In this document: piece by piece, positions 36,258 through 49,600 of the stretch
Position numbering within the stretch: the first letter of the stretch is position 1
Layout: every line of letters begins with the position of its first letter
Source of the DNA: Syngnathus acus
Taxonomy: Eukaryota; Chordata; Actinopteri; Syngnathiformes; Syngnathidae
Assembly: GCF_901709675.1 (NCBI RefSeq)
Contig: NC_051089.1
Coordinates: forward strand, 623,476 to 687,475
Direction: 5' to 3'
DNA length: 64,000 bases
Position numbers and translations under genes: made by a program
Notes under the pieces: model-generated
The model's database searches: none
Seen by the model: the letters and a program-made list of their open reading frames with translations, nothing else
Told to the model about the DNA's origin: nothing

Positions 36258-37454
36258 CTAGCGCTTTTTGCTAACTAGCGTTAATTGCTATCTGCCGAGT
36301 CATCATTTGACGCAGTCGCCGAAGACCCGGCGGTACCCGGTCCCGCCGCCCCCGCCTCCTCCTCAGGTGGGTCGGTCCCGGCGCGACAGCCTATCGCGGC
36401 GTGATTTATGGCGGCTAGCGGCGGCGGCTAATGACACCAACGCTACACTCATTGATTTGTATGAATGCCCTCCCCTCTTCATCTATCACACTTTAATGCC
36501 GGACTTTGCAACGTATCATCATCGACTGGCTGCGTCGCAACGGTGGAGGTGTAGGGGGGGGGAGGCGGGATACAAGTTCCACGTTACCCTCAAGGGCCAA
36601 CTACAACCACGCACACACATCCAAACCACAAGCTCCTCTGCTTCATGGAAATGACGCTTTGCTCAACAAAGCAGATAATAGCTTCACTCAGCAGCACTTG
36701 TCTATGCGGACCGTCAACACACGTGCACGTGCACGTACACGCACGCACGCACACACACATGCCTGTGTGTGAGTGTTTCACTCAATTTTCTCATTTGACG
36801 CTTATTCAAGAGAAGGACTGTTACAACTAACACACATTTTCCTTTTTCCTTTTTTATTTTCTTTGCATTACTGTTTCACGGTTTTGAAAAAAAAAATTTC
36901 ATTTGCTTGAACCATTTTTATTTTATTTTTTGATTTAATAAAATTTCAATCACGCATTCTATTTGATATATTTGCATCATTTAAAGAAATATTCGGGCAA
37001 TTTTAAATAAAAAAAAAAAAAACGTAAACTTCACTTTTGGAAACAGGTTACTCATTTTAACATGCAGTATTTTTGCATCATTTTAACTCCAATGTTAATT
37101 TTTACACTCTGCAAAAAAGCCCCTCCAAACTTAACATTTTCACTTTTTCTTTTACAAATGGAACCCAGTTTTTCATTCACCTTTTTTAAGAATAGTTCGA
37201 TTTTTTTTCCATTTTCATCTTGTCCCGTAAATTCTTAAATTACTTTCTGTAAACTGCCATTTTCCATTAAAATGCAAACAGAAATCCATGTACATGAGAA
37301 AACAAACCAACACATACATGCACACATCCTATAATGATAAACGGCTCCAGATTTGAAGATTCCCATTTGTAATTTTCTGAGTGAAGAGGCAGGACGCAGG
37401 CGATTGATCAAATTGGGCAGCAAGTTAACACTCAAGAGCCAACCCCCCCGCCCC

Positions 37455-37456
<2 letters not shown>

Positions 37457-37506
<50 letters not shown>

Positions 37507-37508
37507 AC
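37457..37508 (+). repeat. (AC)n microsatellite
   Basis: About 50 bp of AC repeats after a C-rich patch. Confidence 0.93.
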
Positions 37509-38164
37509 CAGGTTCTTTTTTTTGTTCTCTCTTTTTTTGTCCAGTCCCTCTTAAATTATTCAAGTCGATTTATAAATGGTCACCTCAGTGGCAAAATGGC
37601 TGGCGACCCGAGATAGATAAAAACGGGTGAATTTTGCAGCTAAACTGATTTTCCACGCGCACAATATTAATCCCAATGCCATGTTTTCATTCCGACATTT
37701 TGCTGGAAAGAAATTTTGAGCAAGTCTTTGGACAACTTTCCTTTGTGTGTTGAATAAAAGTCAAGTAAACATATTTGTGCCAGACGGTAACTAAAAAGCG
37801 GGCCTCTCATTACAAGGGCCCGGACGTTGCTTGTCTGGGCCGCCGCCGCCTTTTTTTTCTTCTCCGCCCGCCCAACCGCCCGCCCGCCCGCCACCTTGTT
37901 AGCGATGTCCGCTGGCGCTAATTGGCAGCGTCTTGCTGCTCTCACGCTGGCAGACGCTTAAATGACAAACGCTGCCACGCTCCTTCCACAACCTGAGAGG
38001 AAAAGCTGTGACGTCTCGTTATCGGGAGGCAGCCAACAAGGTGGTGGTGGGGCGAGGTGGGTGGGGGGACACTGAAGGGCAATTTGTCCGTTTAATCAGG
38101 AGCATATTTTGGAATATTCGGCCCCCGAAGACACTTTCACTTAGCCGCATGAAATTTGCAAGAC

Positions 38165-38445
38165 ATGTCCATCATGAATAGAGCCACAAAAAAAGTCCCT
38201 GTAAGTCATGAGCAAAAAGACACAGGAAGTCAGCCATTTTTTTTTTTTTAAAGGAAAGTAGGTTAGGGTTAGGAGCATTGTGACAAAATGTTACGATTCG
38301 TGTCAGCAAATCATGCATCAATTGCAGCCACGGAAATCTTTTGAAAATGTAATACGTAGTGACGTGAAACCGTGTCGACAAAAAAAAGTCTCCAAAAGCC
38401 ATGTCAGGGAGTCAGCCATTTTTGTTCAAGGCGGCAATTTCCCTA
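38165..38445 (+). repeat. Dispersed repeat (ACAAAAAAGTCTC family), copy with two modules
   Basis: The modules AGAGCCACAAAAAAAGTCCC with GACACAGGAAGTCAGCCATT (38182-38240) and GACAAAAAAAAGTCTCCAAA with GGGAGTCAGCCATTTTTGTT (38378-38427) are separated by AT-rich sequence. They share words with 535-705 and 30755-31190. Confidence 0.5.
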
Positions 38446-39609
38446 ACCCTTAACCGAACGTTAAGTTAACAAGGCGAATGGCGCTAAATCGAGACAATTG
38501 CTGTCATTGTGTGCGCTTAGAGATGGAAGAGCATGCCAAACTTGAACCATGACGAGACCTCAGTTGAGTTTGGAGGCCTCGGACAAGCAAAGTGCACTTT
38601 CGGAGCTGCTAGTCAAAAATCTGGAGTGGCCACGGACACAATGTTGTCCCCTCCCTCCCCCGCCAATTTGACTTGTAGATGCCGCCCTCACAACGCACCT
38701 CTGATTCAGGCAATTAGCCAGCGACTGGAGACGGCGGCTGACATTTGGCCATCAACGTGGACGCCGCCACCGCCGGCTGCGCTAATTAGCCGAGATGGAG
38801 TGAGACGCATTTGCGGGAAGATGATCAAACCCTGTGAGGAGATCGGGGCCACTATTAGCAAGATAGAGGCGACTTACGTACTATTCCTAAGTTTTTTGTT
38901 TCGGTGAAGGGGTTTCTGTTAGCGCCAAGATGGATTCACGCTTCCTTCTTGGGCTGATGTTCCACGCTTCCTCCCGGGCCTGCGACCGAGGCACACGTGC
39001 GCTCGGGAGATAGCCCGGGATAAAATATGTATTGGTTTCCTGAAAGCAACGTCCCCCGAGCGCTTTTGGATGACAAAGCGCGGCCGATGGTGGAGATTTC
39101 AACGCAACGTTGTTAGCAAACACAAAGCGCCGGGCCGCCGCCTTCCCTTCTCGGCCAATCCCGTTTAGCGCACCCACCCAAACATCCCCCTTATTCTTTC
39201 CTGCCGCTGATTTCCACTTCTCCGTTTCACTTGCTCTTCTCCTCGGCCCGCTGACAGGCTGCCGGCGTCGGCGGGAAGAGAGCCGCATTAATTAAGACGG
39301 TGCCAGCTGTAATTTTCTGGGGAAGTAAATTTGCGCACAACTAAAGGTTACGGGGACCTTTTCACTGTCAGAATTTACTACAGCCTGTGAATGTTAATGC
39401 AGCTAATGAAGACATGCTCTCGCAGGCTGAACTTAAAAAACTAGCGCTGCCACGAGGAGGAGGAGGAAGGCAGCGGGCCAAAGAAGACGAGGCAGGAGAT
39501 GGACAAAAATGGAAGCTCAAGAGTTATACATAAGTGCATGGATGTGACACTTTTTTTTCCACCTGGCTTAAGACTATTTATCTGTTTGGAAGGTCAAAGG
39601 ACTGTAAGA

Positions 39610-39841
39610 CACCAGTGTCAAACTCAAGGCCCGGGGGCCCGGACCCGGCCCGCCTCATCATTTTATGTGGTCCGCAAAGGCAACTAACTCCTGTGTCAAC
39701 TCAATGTTTCTTGTTAAAATACCAAAATTGTAAATTGTCTTCCCTTTTAATAACAATGAGATATTGCAAAAAAAAAATGTTGTCATTATTGGCCCCACGA
39801 GGGACACCACAACTACGATGTGGCCCGAGATTGACATCCTA
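39610..39841 (+). mobile_element. Non-autonomous hAT-type element (232 bp, 8-bp TSD)
   Basis: Starts CACCAGTGTCAAACTC and continues with the same CAAGGCCCGGGGGCC block as the 28847 copy. It ends ATTGACATCCTA, a diverged form of the inverted end. An exact CTGTAAGA lies on both sides (39602-39609 and 39842-39849), which marks a target-site duplication. The copy is shorter than the 28847 copy through internal loss in the A-rich middle. Confidence 0.82.
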
Positions 39842-39849
39842 CTGTAAGA

Positions 39850-40270
39850 GCTCTATCAGGGGATAGACAAGGAGAGAGTAAAATGGCAACAACAATGACT
39901 GGAACGTGGATGAACGGGGGGCGGAAGAGAAAACTATAACAAAAGGCAACGACGACACATTTGAATCACGGGAAAGAAAAGGCAACGAGAAAAGACAATA
40001 TCAGCCAGTTGAAAAGCGAACTTGATTGGGGAGCTTGGGACTGCACAAGGAGAAGAGAGTAGAAAATAGCAGCAATGTAATAGCAGAATAAAAAGACAAC
40101 ACCCCAGAGCAGAAGGTAACAAAACAGACGGCAACCTGAGCATACACGGAAAATAGGAAATAAGAAGAAAAACAAATAGCAATGACAACACCTGTTGGGA
40201 ATACAAAGACAACAGGAAGAAAAGAAAGCGCAAAAAGAAGACACCAACAGCTCTGCTTGACAAATAAATT
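39850..40270 (+). repeat. T-poor, A/G/C-rich diverged repeat tract
   Basis: The plus strand is rich in recurring words such as GGCAACAACAATGAC, GGCAACGACGACAC, GGCAACGAGAAAAGACAA, AAAGACAACACC and AAAGACAACAGGAAG. It looks like a decayed (RRCAACAA)n minisatellite. The three minus-strand frames of 93-115 codons are Leu/Phe/Ser-rich shadows. It begins just after the hAT copy at 39610-39841. Confidence 0.55.
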
Positions 40271-40986
40271 GAATGAATCAATCAATCAATCAATCTGGGA
40301 GTTGGAAAAGGACTGTGCTGTTGTTTTTCCCCAAACTGGTAAAAGTGTTTTTGTTTTGTTTTTTTGCGTGCACGCCGCGCGTTGAGGCCTTGAAAAAGCG
40401 CAGGACGTGCCAGAAATAATGGGGGCTGACGATGGAGAAGAGCAGCATCAATGACAAGGTCGCTCGGCAAAGTCCGACTTAACCTGAGGCCACAGAATAA
40501 TTCCGCGCATCTTGCAAAGACACATTAGAGCACACATGGCAAGTCAACGCTTTACACACACAAGAGAATCTTCCCCCACAATTATGCTCTGCTTTACAAC
40601 CAAAACAAAGAAGCATTTCAATGCCATTTGCCATCTTCCAACCTTTCTCAAGCATTGGGGGCTTCTGTCCACGGCACTGCACGGATTCGGGCTTGCATCC
40701 CAACATAGGTGAGTGTCACACGTCACCAAATTGCAAAAATACCTTTACAATTTGTCCACAAAAACAGGAAAAATGTCAAAAACACCAGAGGAAGAGTATT
40801 ATTGTTTATTATTGCATATTGCATTATTGCTTTCGTACAAGCTAAAAATGGATCAACCAAACCAAAGTGAAGTAACGAACTCACTAACAACAAAATGAAT
40901 CAAACTAACCAAGTCATTGTAAAAACAAGTCCAACCAGCGCACCTTTATGTCTCTAAATGCTCCACAATAGACAGATAATAAATTC

Positions 40987-40987
<1 letters not shown>

Positions 40988-41058
<71 letters not shown>
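40988..41058 (+). repeat. (GT)n microsatellite, 71 bp
   Basis: Uninterrupted GT repeats. Confidence 0.95.
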
Positions 41059-41059
<1 letters not shown>

Positions 41060-44000
41060 TCGCTAGCGGGGGTCCGCAGAGATGCAGGATGAGACGCTAT
41101 CTGCTTGCTATTCATCTATTCTGACTGCCAGCGGCCATTCAACACATTGTCATACTTTACCACACGCACCTGTGTGCACGCACGCACGCACGCACATTCC
41201 AAAGACAAGCCTTCTGGCCTCATGTCGCAGCCTCACTTCAACTCTGTCATGTCTGATTGATATCAACCACTCGCAGCACGTTGCTTTCCTTCACTCAATT
41301 AGTCGGAACGAGCCACTGAACAGCAACAAAACAAAACAGTCTGGTTTCTTTGCATATGTTCCCCTCCCGTCTTGTAGGCGGCGGCGTCCTCAAAACGAAC
41401 GCAACTGCCGCACGGACCGTGGACCTACCCGAGCAACAAAGTGAACAACGAGGCCATGGAGATGGCGGGCGGGGTGTCCTCAATAAACGAGCGGTCGCCA
41501 GGGATATTGTTAGCGTTGACCAAGACGCGGCTAACCAATTCATCAGCACCGCGTTGATGATGAATACAGCCGCCGTGCGTTTATCGTGGCGACCACTGAT
41601 CATACGAGTCATTATTTTTGATGAATGCGCGCTGGAAGTCCTCCATGCAAAACCGCCGTGGGCGCGTGTGCGTTTATCGGGGAGGCTCACCTCGCCTCGC
41701 CTCGCCTTGGTGTGCGAGCGTGTCGATGAGCCCGCTCAGCAAAATAAAGTGCAACTGGCGATTAAGGGAAGAAAAAGGGAGGGGGGGGGGGGGAAGGTCA
41801 GTTGGGGGGGTACTAATTTGATGACCATCACCTCTCTGGATGCCTCCGTCTTCACCCAACAACCGTGATGAATGACTTTATTGAGATGCTCAATTAGCTC
41901 AGCCGTGCACGCAGTGTGTGCCAGTAGAAATGTGTGTGTGTATCAGCCATTAAAATACGCAGAGCTACCGGCCAAACAACCAAACTAACAAGTGACAAAA
42001 TAACAAAGTGCCCCCCCTCCACGTAAATATCAACAAGGTAACAGTAAAAGAAAACATTGAAGGCAGCAAAGCAAGCAACTTTAGCGCTTGAAAGTGAGCA
42101 AGTGACTCCAAATGTGCAGCCGTCATCTTGTGGCACGTGCCTTTTCCTGACTGCTCTTCCGTGCACGTTGGCACTGCCACTCCACGCACCTCCCCTGCCT
42201 TATTTTGTGTGTGTGTGTGTCACATGAGATTTGCTGCAACAAGAGTGAAAACACAAGTGTCCTCTCTGGCTGTCGCTTCCTCTTTGTTCCTGGCCGCCAC
42301 CGCCACTCCCGGCAAAAAGACAACAAATGGCTGCCCTGGGACGCCTGCGTACGTTGCGCTACCTGTGTTAAAATGCTGTGACAGCGGAAATGTTTGTGTG
42401 ACAAGCACTCGGCCTTTTGGAGTCCATTAGCCGCCGCCTCCTCTCATTTTGCATGGCAGCTTATCGCGCAGGCACAAATCGCGCATGCTACACACGTCGG
42501 CGTCGCTGCCGCCACGCAGCTTCTCTTTGTGTGAGACGTAGAAAAGGTCAGGATGCCGACAGGTGGCCATCTTTTCATTCCACGCTCTCGTAGATTTCTT
42601 TTTGTATCCTAATGTGTGTTTTCAGAGACAGTATGAAGGCCCAAGACACACTGGGTCTGGCTGGTGGTGCCGATTCCCCCGGGCCGGGCCGCCGATTTGG
42701 CTCGTATCGCCTGTCGTGATGTTTGGCCCCCGCTCGCTCGGCCAAACGAGCCTAACCTTGAGGGACTTGTTTGACCGGCGACCGCCCCCCCCCCCTCGGC
42801 CCCATCCTCACGTGTGCACCACCCACACACACCAACACGCTTTAGTGCAGCAAATGCGTTGAATAATTGATGTCGAGCTTTCTGATGCGTTTGTTTCGCT
42901 GCGTGAGGCAGAAGACAACTGTCACTGCGCGTCTGTGTGTGTGTGTTAGTCATAATCAGGGAGTGCCCCCCCCCCCCTCCCCTGACCCCGCCCAACCCAG
43001 CCAGCGCCCATCATAGAAAACATGTCTTGTCCCCTCCAACATTCGTCACAAGTTTGCTGGTCCCAGGGAAAGCAGCGACTGACAAACGCACAAAGCCATC
43101 GTGACCGCATCGCCTTTAGACGCTCGAGGGAGACGAGCAGTGTGTGTGTGTGTGTGGTGGGGGGGGGGCGCGATCCTGGCGGGGGATGCATGCAAGTTCC
43201 AAGAGACAATAAAAAGGAGAGAAGTTTGTTTTTCACAAAGATGGAGAGATGCTGACACATCAAACAGCCACTTTGGGATTTGACACACACAAACAACTCT
43301 GCTTGTGTGTTTCTGCTTGTGTGTGTGCATCTGTGTGTGTGTGTGTTTCTGCTTGTGGGTGCGCATGCGCCTGGGATTAAAACACATTTGACCGCACTCG
43401 CATTTCGCCACCAACGGATTTGCATAATCACATACTTTTTTCTGTTTAATTTTAGATTAAAAATTAAATTATTAAAATTATTTGTAATAATTATTTCTTA
43501 TTATATAAATTCGATGTTATATTGTTTTTTATTTATTTATAACTAGATTAAAAATTCAATAAAATTATGATTACAAATTAATTATAAAAACGATTTTGGT
43601 GGAATAATTTCTCTGCCATTTTGCGTCCCATTTTTCATAATAAAAAAATATTGCATGTATGTCAGCATTTTTGAAAGAGTTGTGCGCGTGTTTGCATTTA
43701 TATGGCCGGAAATCAAAATGCAGAGAAGTCTCGCGGCGGGCCGAGCGACATGACAAGCCGGGCGGGGGAGGGGGCGGTAGAGGCGGCGATAACAAACATT
43801 CATCAAAAGTCCGAGGCGCACGAGGCCATTCGTTCCCCAGAAACATCATCAATATTGGACGTTGTTTTATGGAGAAGCCACTTGATTTTGTCCCGGGTCC
43901 TGTGCGGCTGACCGGCGCCGATCAATTACCATTGACAAGATTTGTGCACGCCGACCAGCCCGGGCACTTTGTTTCTCTCGGCCCGAGTTGCCTTGTCGCC

Positions 44001-44566
44001 GAGTGCTCCATCTTCCCGCTGACTGGTCGCCGCCGCCGCGACAACAAGCGGCTCAGAGAACATATTGCTCTCGTTACGTGGAGCGGACGCCTGATTGCTA
44101 CCACCTCCGCCTTTTTCAAGGCCTGATGGTCAAAGTCCAACAACCCGTCAAAAGGCCGTTTAGGGACTCGTGGCTAGCTTGCTGCTTCAAATTCCAGAAC
44201 CGAAGCGGTGTTTTTCTTTGTCGACTGGAACCGAACCAGCGAGGGATTCGCCCAGAGGTTTTCAAGACGCAAGCAGTCTTCTGGCTCATTTTTTGCTTTG
44301 ACGTATGAGCCCAAACTTGGTGGCGGGAAACTCAAGTCAACGGCAGTTAGCGGTTGTCGGATTCCTCCGAAAAGAGGCTTCAAGCGGAGTCTAACTAATC
44401 ATAAAACCAGGAGTGCCGTTTCAATGCTTTCAGCACACAAATGGTGGAACAACCTCAACAGACATCACAAGCACATTCTGCGCAAAACAATTAAGGACAA
44501 TTGAGGGTCCTATTTTTGAAGGTTATTGAGTCTAAATGTTGAGGTTTTGTTGTCTAATGTAATATA

Positions 44567-44580
44567 CTGCCCCCAGGTGG
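44567..44580 (-). promoter_or_regulatory. CTCF-like binding motif
   Basis: On the minus strand it reads CCACCTGGGGGCAG, fitting the CCRCNNGGNGGCAG form of the CTCF core. It may lie in an old repeat. Confidence 0.5.
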
Positions 44581-44702
44581 TCAAGGCAGGCACAACAAAC
44601 TTTCTCGTTGAAGTGCAGAAATCGAATGTTGCACGCCGCGAGCGGAAGCGCTTTCAAGTTGAGCGCAAATACGCTTCCAGCTATGAATGGGATGGGATGT
44701 GA

Positions 44703-44724
44703 GCTCGCTCGCTCGCTCGCTCGC
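44703..44724 (+). repeat. (CTCG)5 microsatellite
   Basis: Five CTCG units. Confidence 0.87.
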
Positions 44725-47700
44725 ATTGTGCTAAAGTGAGCCGTGAGTCATAATGTGCATTTGTCTGCAGTGAAGCAGACAGATGGCACTGGGATAACAT
44801 GGTGATCAAACAAGCAATAAAAAGCAGCTTTAACTCACTTTTATAGTGGAGGTGCGGCGCAAAAATGGCATAAAACACAATAAAATCAAAGGTTAGCCTG
44901 ACGCCACGCCGTAAATATGCCGCTTCCTGTTTGTCATCGCCGCTTTTTAGCACTTTCATAGCCAACTTAGCGCTTTTGCTCATCGCTTCTTCTTCTTTTT
45001 CCCCCTCCCACAAAGACAGGTTAGCTTCGTTAAAGACAAAATTGTTGCCAAAGTTGATCGTGGTCGACGTTTTAGGGTTTTTGATGCTTGCTTGAGCGCA
45101 GACGCTTCGGAGAACGTTTCCGAAGACATTCCGTTTCGTTTCAAAAAGTACGTTAGCCTCGCAATGATTACAATTAGGCGTTTGTCAAATTCACGGAAAG
45201 TTGCTGAATTCTCGGATGATGACGACGCTTACAAAACGTCAAGCTTGTTTCGTCAGAGACTCAATTGTGAAGTAAACTATGTTGGTTGACGACGACGACG
45301 CCATCTTAGATGCTTATAAAAACGCGAGGTTCGTGGAAGGCTATAAATCATCCTTGATTGAAATATTTGCCGGTCAACTGTCTTAAATGTTCCCAAAGTG
45401 TGGATCTTGACAAAAAGCGGCACGTTACGCCCGCTGACGAGTGAAAAGGGTCAGCGCGCGTGGCGCAGCAATGCAGCTTGGCAGGTGATTTGTTGCCGCG
45501 GAGACTAATGAAGTGGTGGCAGCGCCACCCGGCTTCTTTTGCAAGATCAATTTGGCGGCGGCGGCGCAGCGCGCACCGCCGTTATGAATGATGGAAACCT
45601 CCGCGGGCCATCCATACTGAGAGCGCCGCGCCGCGCCACGCCGGGCATCACTATGCGGCCGTGTACCTTCGCCGCCGCCTCCCACCAATCCGTGAAGGCG
45701 GGATTCAGCCATCCTTCTTGTTTGCAGAAAAATGCATTAGCGGCGCCCTCCCAGGCAGTTAGCGCCACTGCGTCAACATTACACCGTCTTCAGTTTTTAC
45801 AAAAACTTGCTCACAAAGTCATCTATTTACTTATTTATTCATATGAAGCTATTTATCTATCCATCTAGCGATGTCATTGAAATTGGCATGAATATGTTAA
45901 ACGGTCTTTGATTTGATTGATGGGCCGCTTGTTTGCAACATTAACAGTAGCCTGGCCTTCCCCCGTTAGCTGGCGTTGTTACTCACTTTGATGGACTAAA
46001 ACGGCAGCTCAAGAGGCTGCCGCTCAAGAGGAGCTTTTAAACTGTTCATGCATAATGCGCCAGATATTTTAGTCGTTGGCGGGATAATGAAAATGAGCTA
46101 AAGTGGCACGTCGCTTACTCCCCCCCCCCCCACCTCCAAGTGAACTTTAGCCCCTTCCAGTGGCGCTTTTAGAGCATCTGGGTTAGTAATGAGGCACATG
46201 CAGATTTGAACGCTAATGGCGTGTTTGTCTGCATGATTAACAGCGACGACCACGACTTTTTTACGACTACGCCGAGGCTCCTTGACGTAAAAACGGACCA
46301 AAATATCGTGTAGTCCTACCTCGATTTACGACCTTCTCGACTTTTTGAAGTCACGAGCAATCGACGAAATGAATTGTGGCCTTTTCTTGGAGGGGTTGGA
46401 ACCCATACGTGAACTATATCCATATATGTTGATTTTCACATACAAAATACTTCACAGGAACTTTGTCAAGTGAGATGTTTGGAAAAATGCGTACATAAGA
46501 CTATTTGTAAAATGGAAACACCTATGTTAGCTTAATTGTGGTCTGCTTTTCTTATGCACGATTTTATCAACACAGTCAATTTTCTTTGAGGTTTATGGAA
46601 ATGTGGTTGGATTTACAAAATACATCTACACAAACATTTGTGAGCCTCATTAAAGATGACTATGGGAAAATCACATTTTGTGCAAGGTTATCATTTGTCT
46701 TCTGTTTACATGGGTTTTTTTTTTGAACTAATGCTGATCTTCACAGCAACACGCATCAACAAGGAGGAAAATAATTGGCGAGAGGTTTTTTTTTCATTCC
46801 GATGTGGCTCATCTGAATTTTGCGTCATCTGTAAAGCTGTCACATCCGCCGCGGCCTCCCGCCGAGGGCTCGCGAGGGAAAAGTGGGCCGCCGCCATGAA
46901 TACTTGCTGGAGTTTTGTGCTTAGATTAAAATACAGCCCAAAAAAAGGCAAAGGGGAGGAAAATTGAGCCAACGTGGCGACGGTCTGAAGAAAAAAAGAC
47001 GGAGCGCGCCGTGCTTTTACGGGTAATCTCAACTATTCAGATTGATGGCTCGAAGACGGGCCGGGCTGGGCCGGGCCGGGCCGGGCCTCCCGCGCGTCTT
47101 CTTTTATGGAAATGTGTCCAATTGAGGGAGGCGAAGGATGGCCTTCCGACCGCCTCCCCACCGCTTCGACGCCGTGCCGCTTCATCCTTCTTCTCCCGCC
47201 GCCCGAGTGTTTTCATATTTCCTCAAGAGAGCAAAGCGGGCTGCGATTGCGCCGGCTAACAAATGAGCTTGATGCAGATGGCGTTCTTGTTGACTGTATT
47301 CTACTGGCATAGAAACTTGGATTAACATTTATGAGATGACTTGCGCCAAGTGAGCGATGCACCAAAAGGGAATTGCTTTGGTTCCCAACAGGTGGATGTT
47401 GTTATTGAACTCTGGAAGCCTTCATGGCGCCTTTCAAATCCTATTTTGAAAGTCCAACTCGCAAGTTTTGCTTCAAGCCGCAAGTGGATTTTCACGGGCA
47501 CGTGTTGGAGACGTTGACAAAAGCAACAAACAAACGACACGGGTTGAACGAATAAAGATGTTTTTGGAGTCGACTTTGGAGAAGGTCGGATCAAAGTCGA
47601 TTTTTAGTTTCCCGGAGGGCTTTAAGTGCGTCATTTCTCACAGTTGCGATTGGAAAACGCCGCCGCCCGCCGCCGCGAAGGGCTGCATTTTGCATACTCG

Positions 47701-47924
47701 GCGATATTTTGAATTATTCATTGTTAACAAGTTACTTTTCTTTGGTGTGTGAGTTTTAGAAGACATCGATTTTGCCTTGACAGCGACTTGAGGAGATGCA
47801 GAGTGTGACTAAACGCCAGATCACACGAAGAGTGGCACACAAACAAGGCGGCTGCCTGCGGTCCACATCCACTTCCCCCGTGACGTCAAACAAGACGGAG
47901 CGCGCCATTGAGTGCTCGGAGTCC

Positions 47925-48015
47925 GTGTATTTTATTTTGCCTTTATCTATTATTCAAGTCCCCATGATTAATTCAGGATATCAAATCAAGATGCAGGAAA
48001 TCAATCACGGCCGGC
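47925..48015. promoter_or_regulatory. Candidate conserved non-coding element
   Basis: Repeat-free block with CTTTATCTATTATTCAAG, CCATGATTAATTCAGG and ATCAAATCAAGATGC. Just upstream, at 47881-47888, is a full CRE TGACGTCA. Confidence 0.28.
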
Positions 48016-49386
48016 TTTGGATCTGCCTCTCGTTAGACGCGGCTCGGGTCCAGGTCCCGGGTCTCGGCCCGTGGCGGCGGCGCTGGCGCGCACTTCTGTG
48101 GGGACACGCTGAAGCACTTAAGGCTGCGAGCGGGGCCATGCGGACCTACTTAGGCCGCATCCGATTGAGCGGTCGGCATCATTTTATGCGTCGCGCTGAG
48201 AGAGGGACCGAGCCCGCGGCCCGCGGCCGGAGAAAAGCTCGCTTAACCGTTTGCGCGCACGACAGGGGAGCTAGCCTCGCGGGCCGGCTCGGGTTCCTTG
48301 CGTGACGTTTGAATGCTGCAACAGTTTGGAAAGAAAGCTTCAGCTGAGTGAAGAAGAGTGGATTTTTCACTCGAATGATGTCATGCTCATTTTCAAAAAT
48401 TCTATATCTGCAACAAATGTAATTAGGAATTACCAATGATGACAATAATTAAAAAGTTATTTTTTAGATTTGATTTCACAATCAGGGGGGGGGCTGCAAC
48501 AGATTTGGGGCATTTCCATTCATTTGAATGGGGAACGAGGATTGCAGTGTTTTGCGTCACGAGGCGCTCATGGAACAAATCAATTGTATTTTGCCAGGTG
48601 GTTCTGATGTAAAAAGTTGGAGAACTGTGGGAAACAAGCGGAATGGAAAAAAAAAAAATTTGGATCCAGAAGCAGAAGACGAAGCCACTTGTAGCCTGCG
48701 GAGCAGATGTTCCGAGACGGCCCTATATCACCATCTCTCCTTTTATACCAGCGTCGGTCGGCCGCCATGATGGGGAAACCCGCCGGATCAATAACGGCGG
48801 TCAAATAACAACGCCGGGGGGGGCCCGGAGAATCGTCTGACTCGGCCGACTCAAAGCAGACGCAGTAATGTCGCGGTAAAAACGTCAGTCAGCGGTAGGA
48901 GAGGCGACGATTTACGAGAGGAAACGCGTTTCTGTATTCTCCCGGCCGCCGCCGAGCCGCTGGCTCCGTGGCGGCGATAATTTGTAGTTGTTAAAGTGAC
49001 ACGGTGTTGGTGGGCCGGCCGGCCGCGGCCAGGAATGTGGGGGCCAGGCCCGACAATTAGTGCTGCGTATATCACACGGATGGGAGAGGGCAACGCGCAC
49101 GAACAAACATGCGCGCGCACGCACCAGGAAGAGCGTCAGCCTATGCCAACAATTTGGCTATACACGTGTGGGAAACAAACACAAAATGACATTTTTTGCA
49201 AATGAGTTTTTTTCTAATAAAGAAAAGACCACAATACCGTGTCAATTCAACACGGGTGTGTAGACTTTTGTCTTTCCCCTGGTTTGTGCATATTGTTGAA
49301 TGTGACCCTTCAAAAAAAATGCGTACCGTTTCTTAGAAGCATTCATAATTTTGACAATGGTAGACAATAGATCAATTTATACAAAA

Positions 49387-49600
49387 AGAACAACTTACTT
49401 TCTTACGCCACATTCTCTCAATTGTTTGCCCACTCCTTGCTGTCCTCTTCAACTTCTACTGTTTCTTCTTCTACTTCTTCTGCTTCTTCTAAAAGAACAA
49501 CTTACTTTCTTACACCACATTCTCTCAATTGTTTGCCCAGTCCTTGCTGTCCTCTTCTACTTCTTCTGTTTCTTCCACTTCTACTACTTCTTCTTCTACT
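49387..49600 (+). repeat. Two-copy tandem duplication, 107-bp period
   Basis: AGAACAACTTACTTTCTTAC at 49387 recurs at 49494. The following CCACATTCTCTCAATTGTTT and GCCCA.TCCTTGCTGTCCTCTTC are also repeated with only a few changes (for example ACGCC/ACACC). The high identity suggests a recent duplication, and its right side merges into the CTT/CTA array. Confidence 0.8.

Larger units (their letters stand above)
33081..39609. other. Intergenic: no gene seen
   Basis: Contains (CCCGG)n at 33402-33421, (GCGT)n at 33921-33948, LINE tail 34271, repeat 35196, hairpin 36176, AC repeat 37457 and dispersed repeat 38165. The frame at 35583-35999 (138 codons) has no recognisable domain and no supporting exon structure. 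Confidence 0.55.
40271..49386. other. Intergenic: no gene seen
   Basis: Contains (AATC)n at 40277-40295, GT and ACGC runs, G- and C-homopolymer runs at 41770, 42783 and 42967, AT-rich patch 43430-43610, the CTCF-like site 44567, (GGGCC)n at 47060-47095 and a candidate conserved block at 47925. Frames of 155-172 codons (41350, 43659, 47796) are in GC-rich sequence and match no family I recognise. Confidence 0.5.

Noticed and set aside
46316-46400. CCTCGATTTACGACC-type text resembling a DNA transposon end
   Set aside because: Too short and diverged to assign, and the matching partner end was not found.
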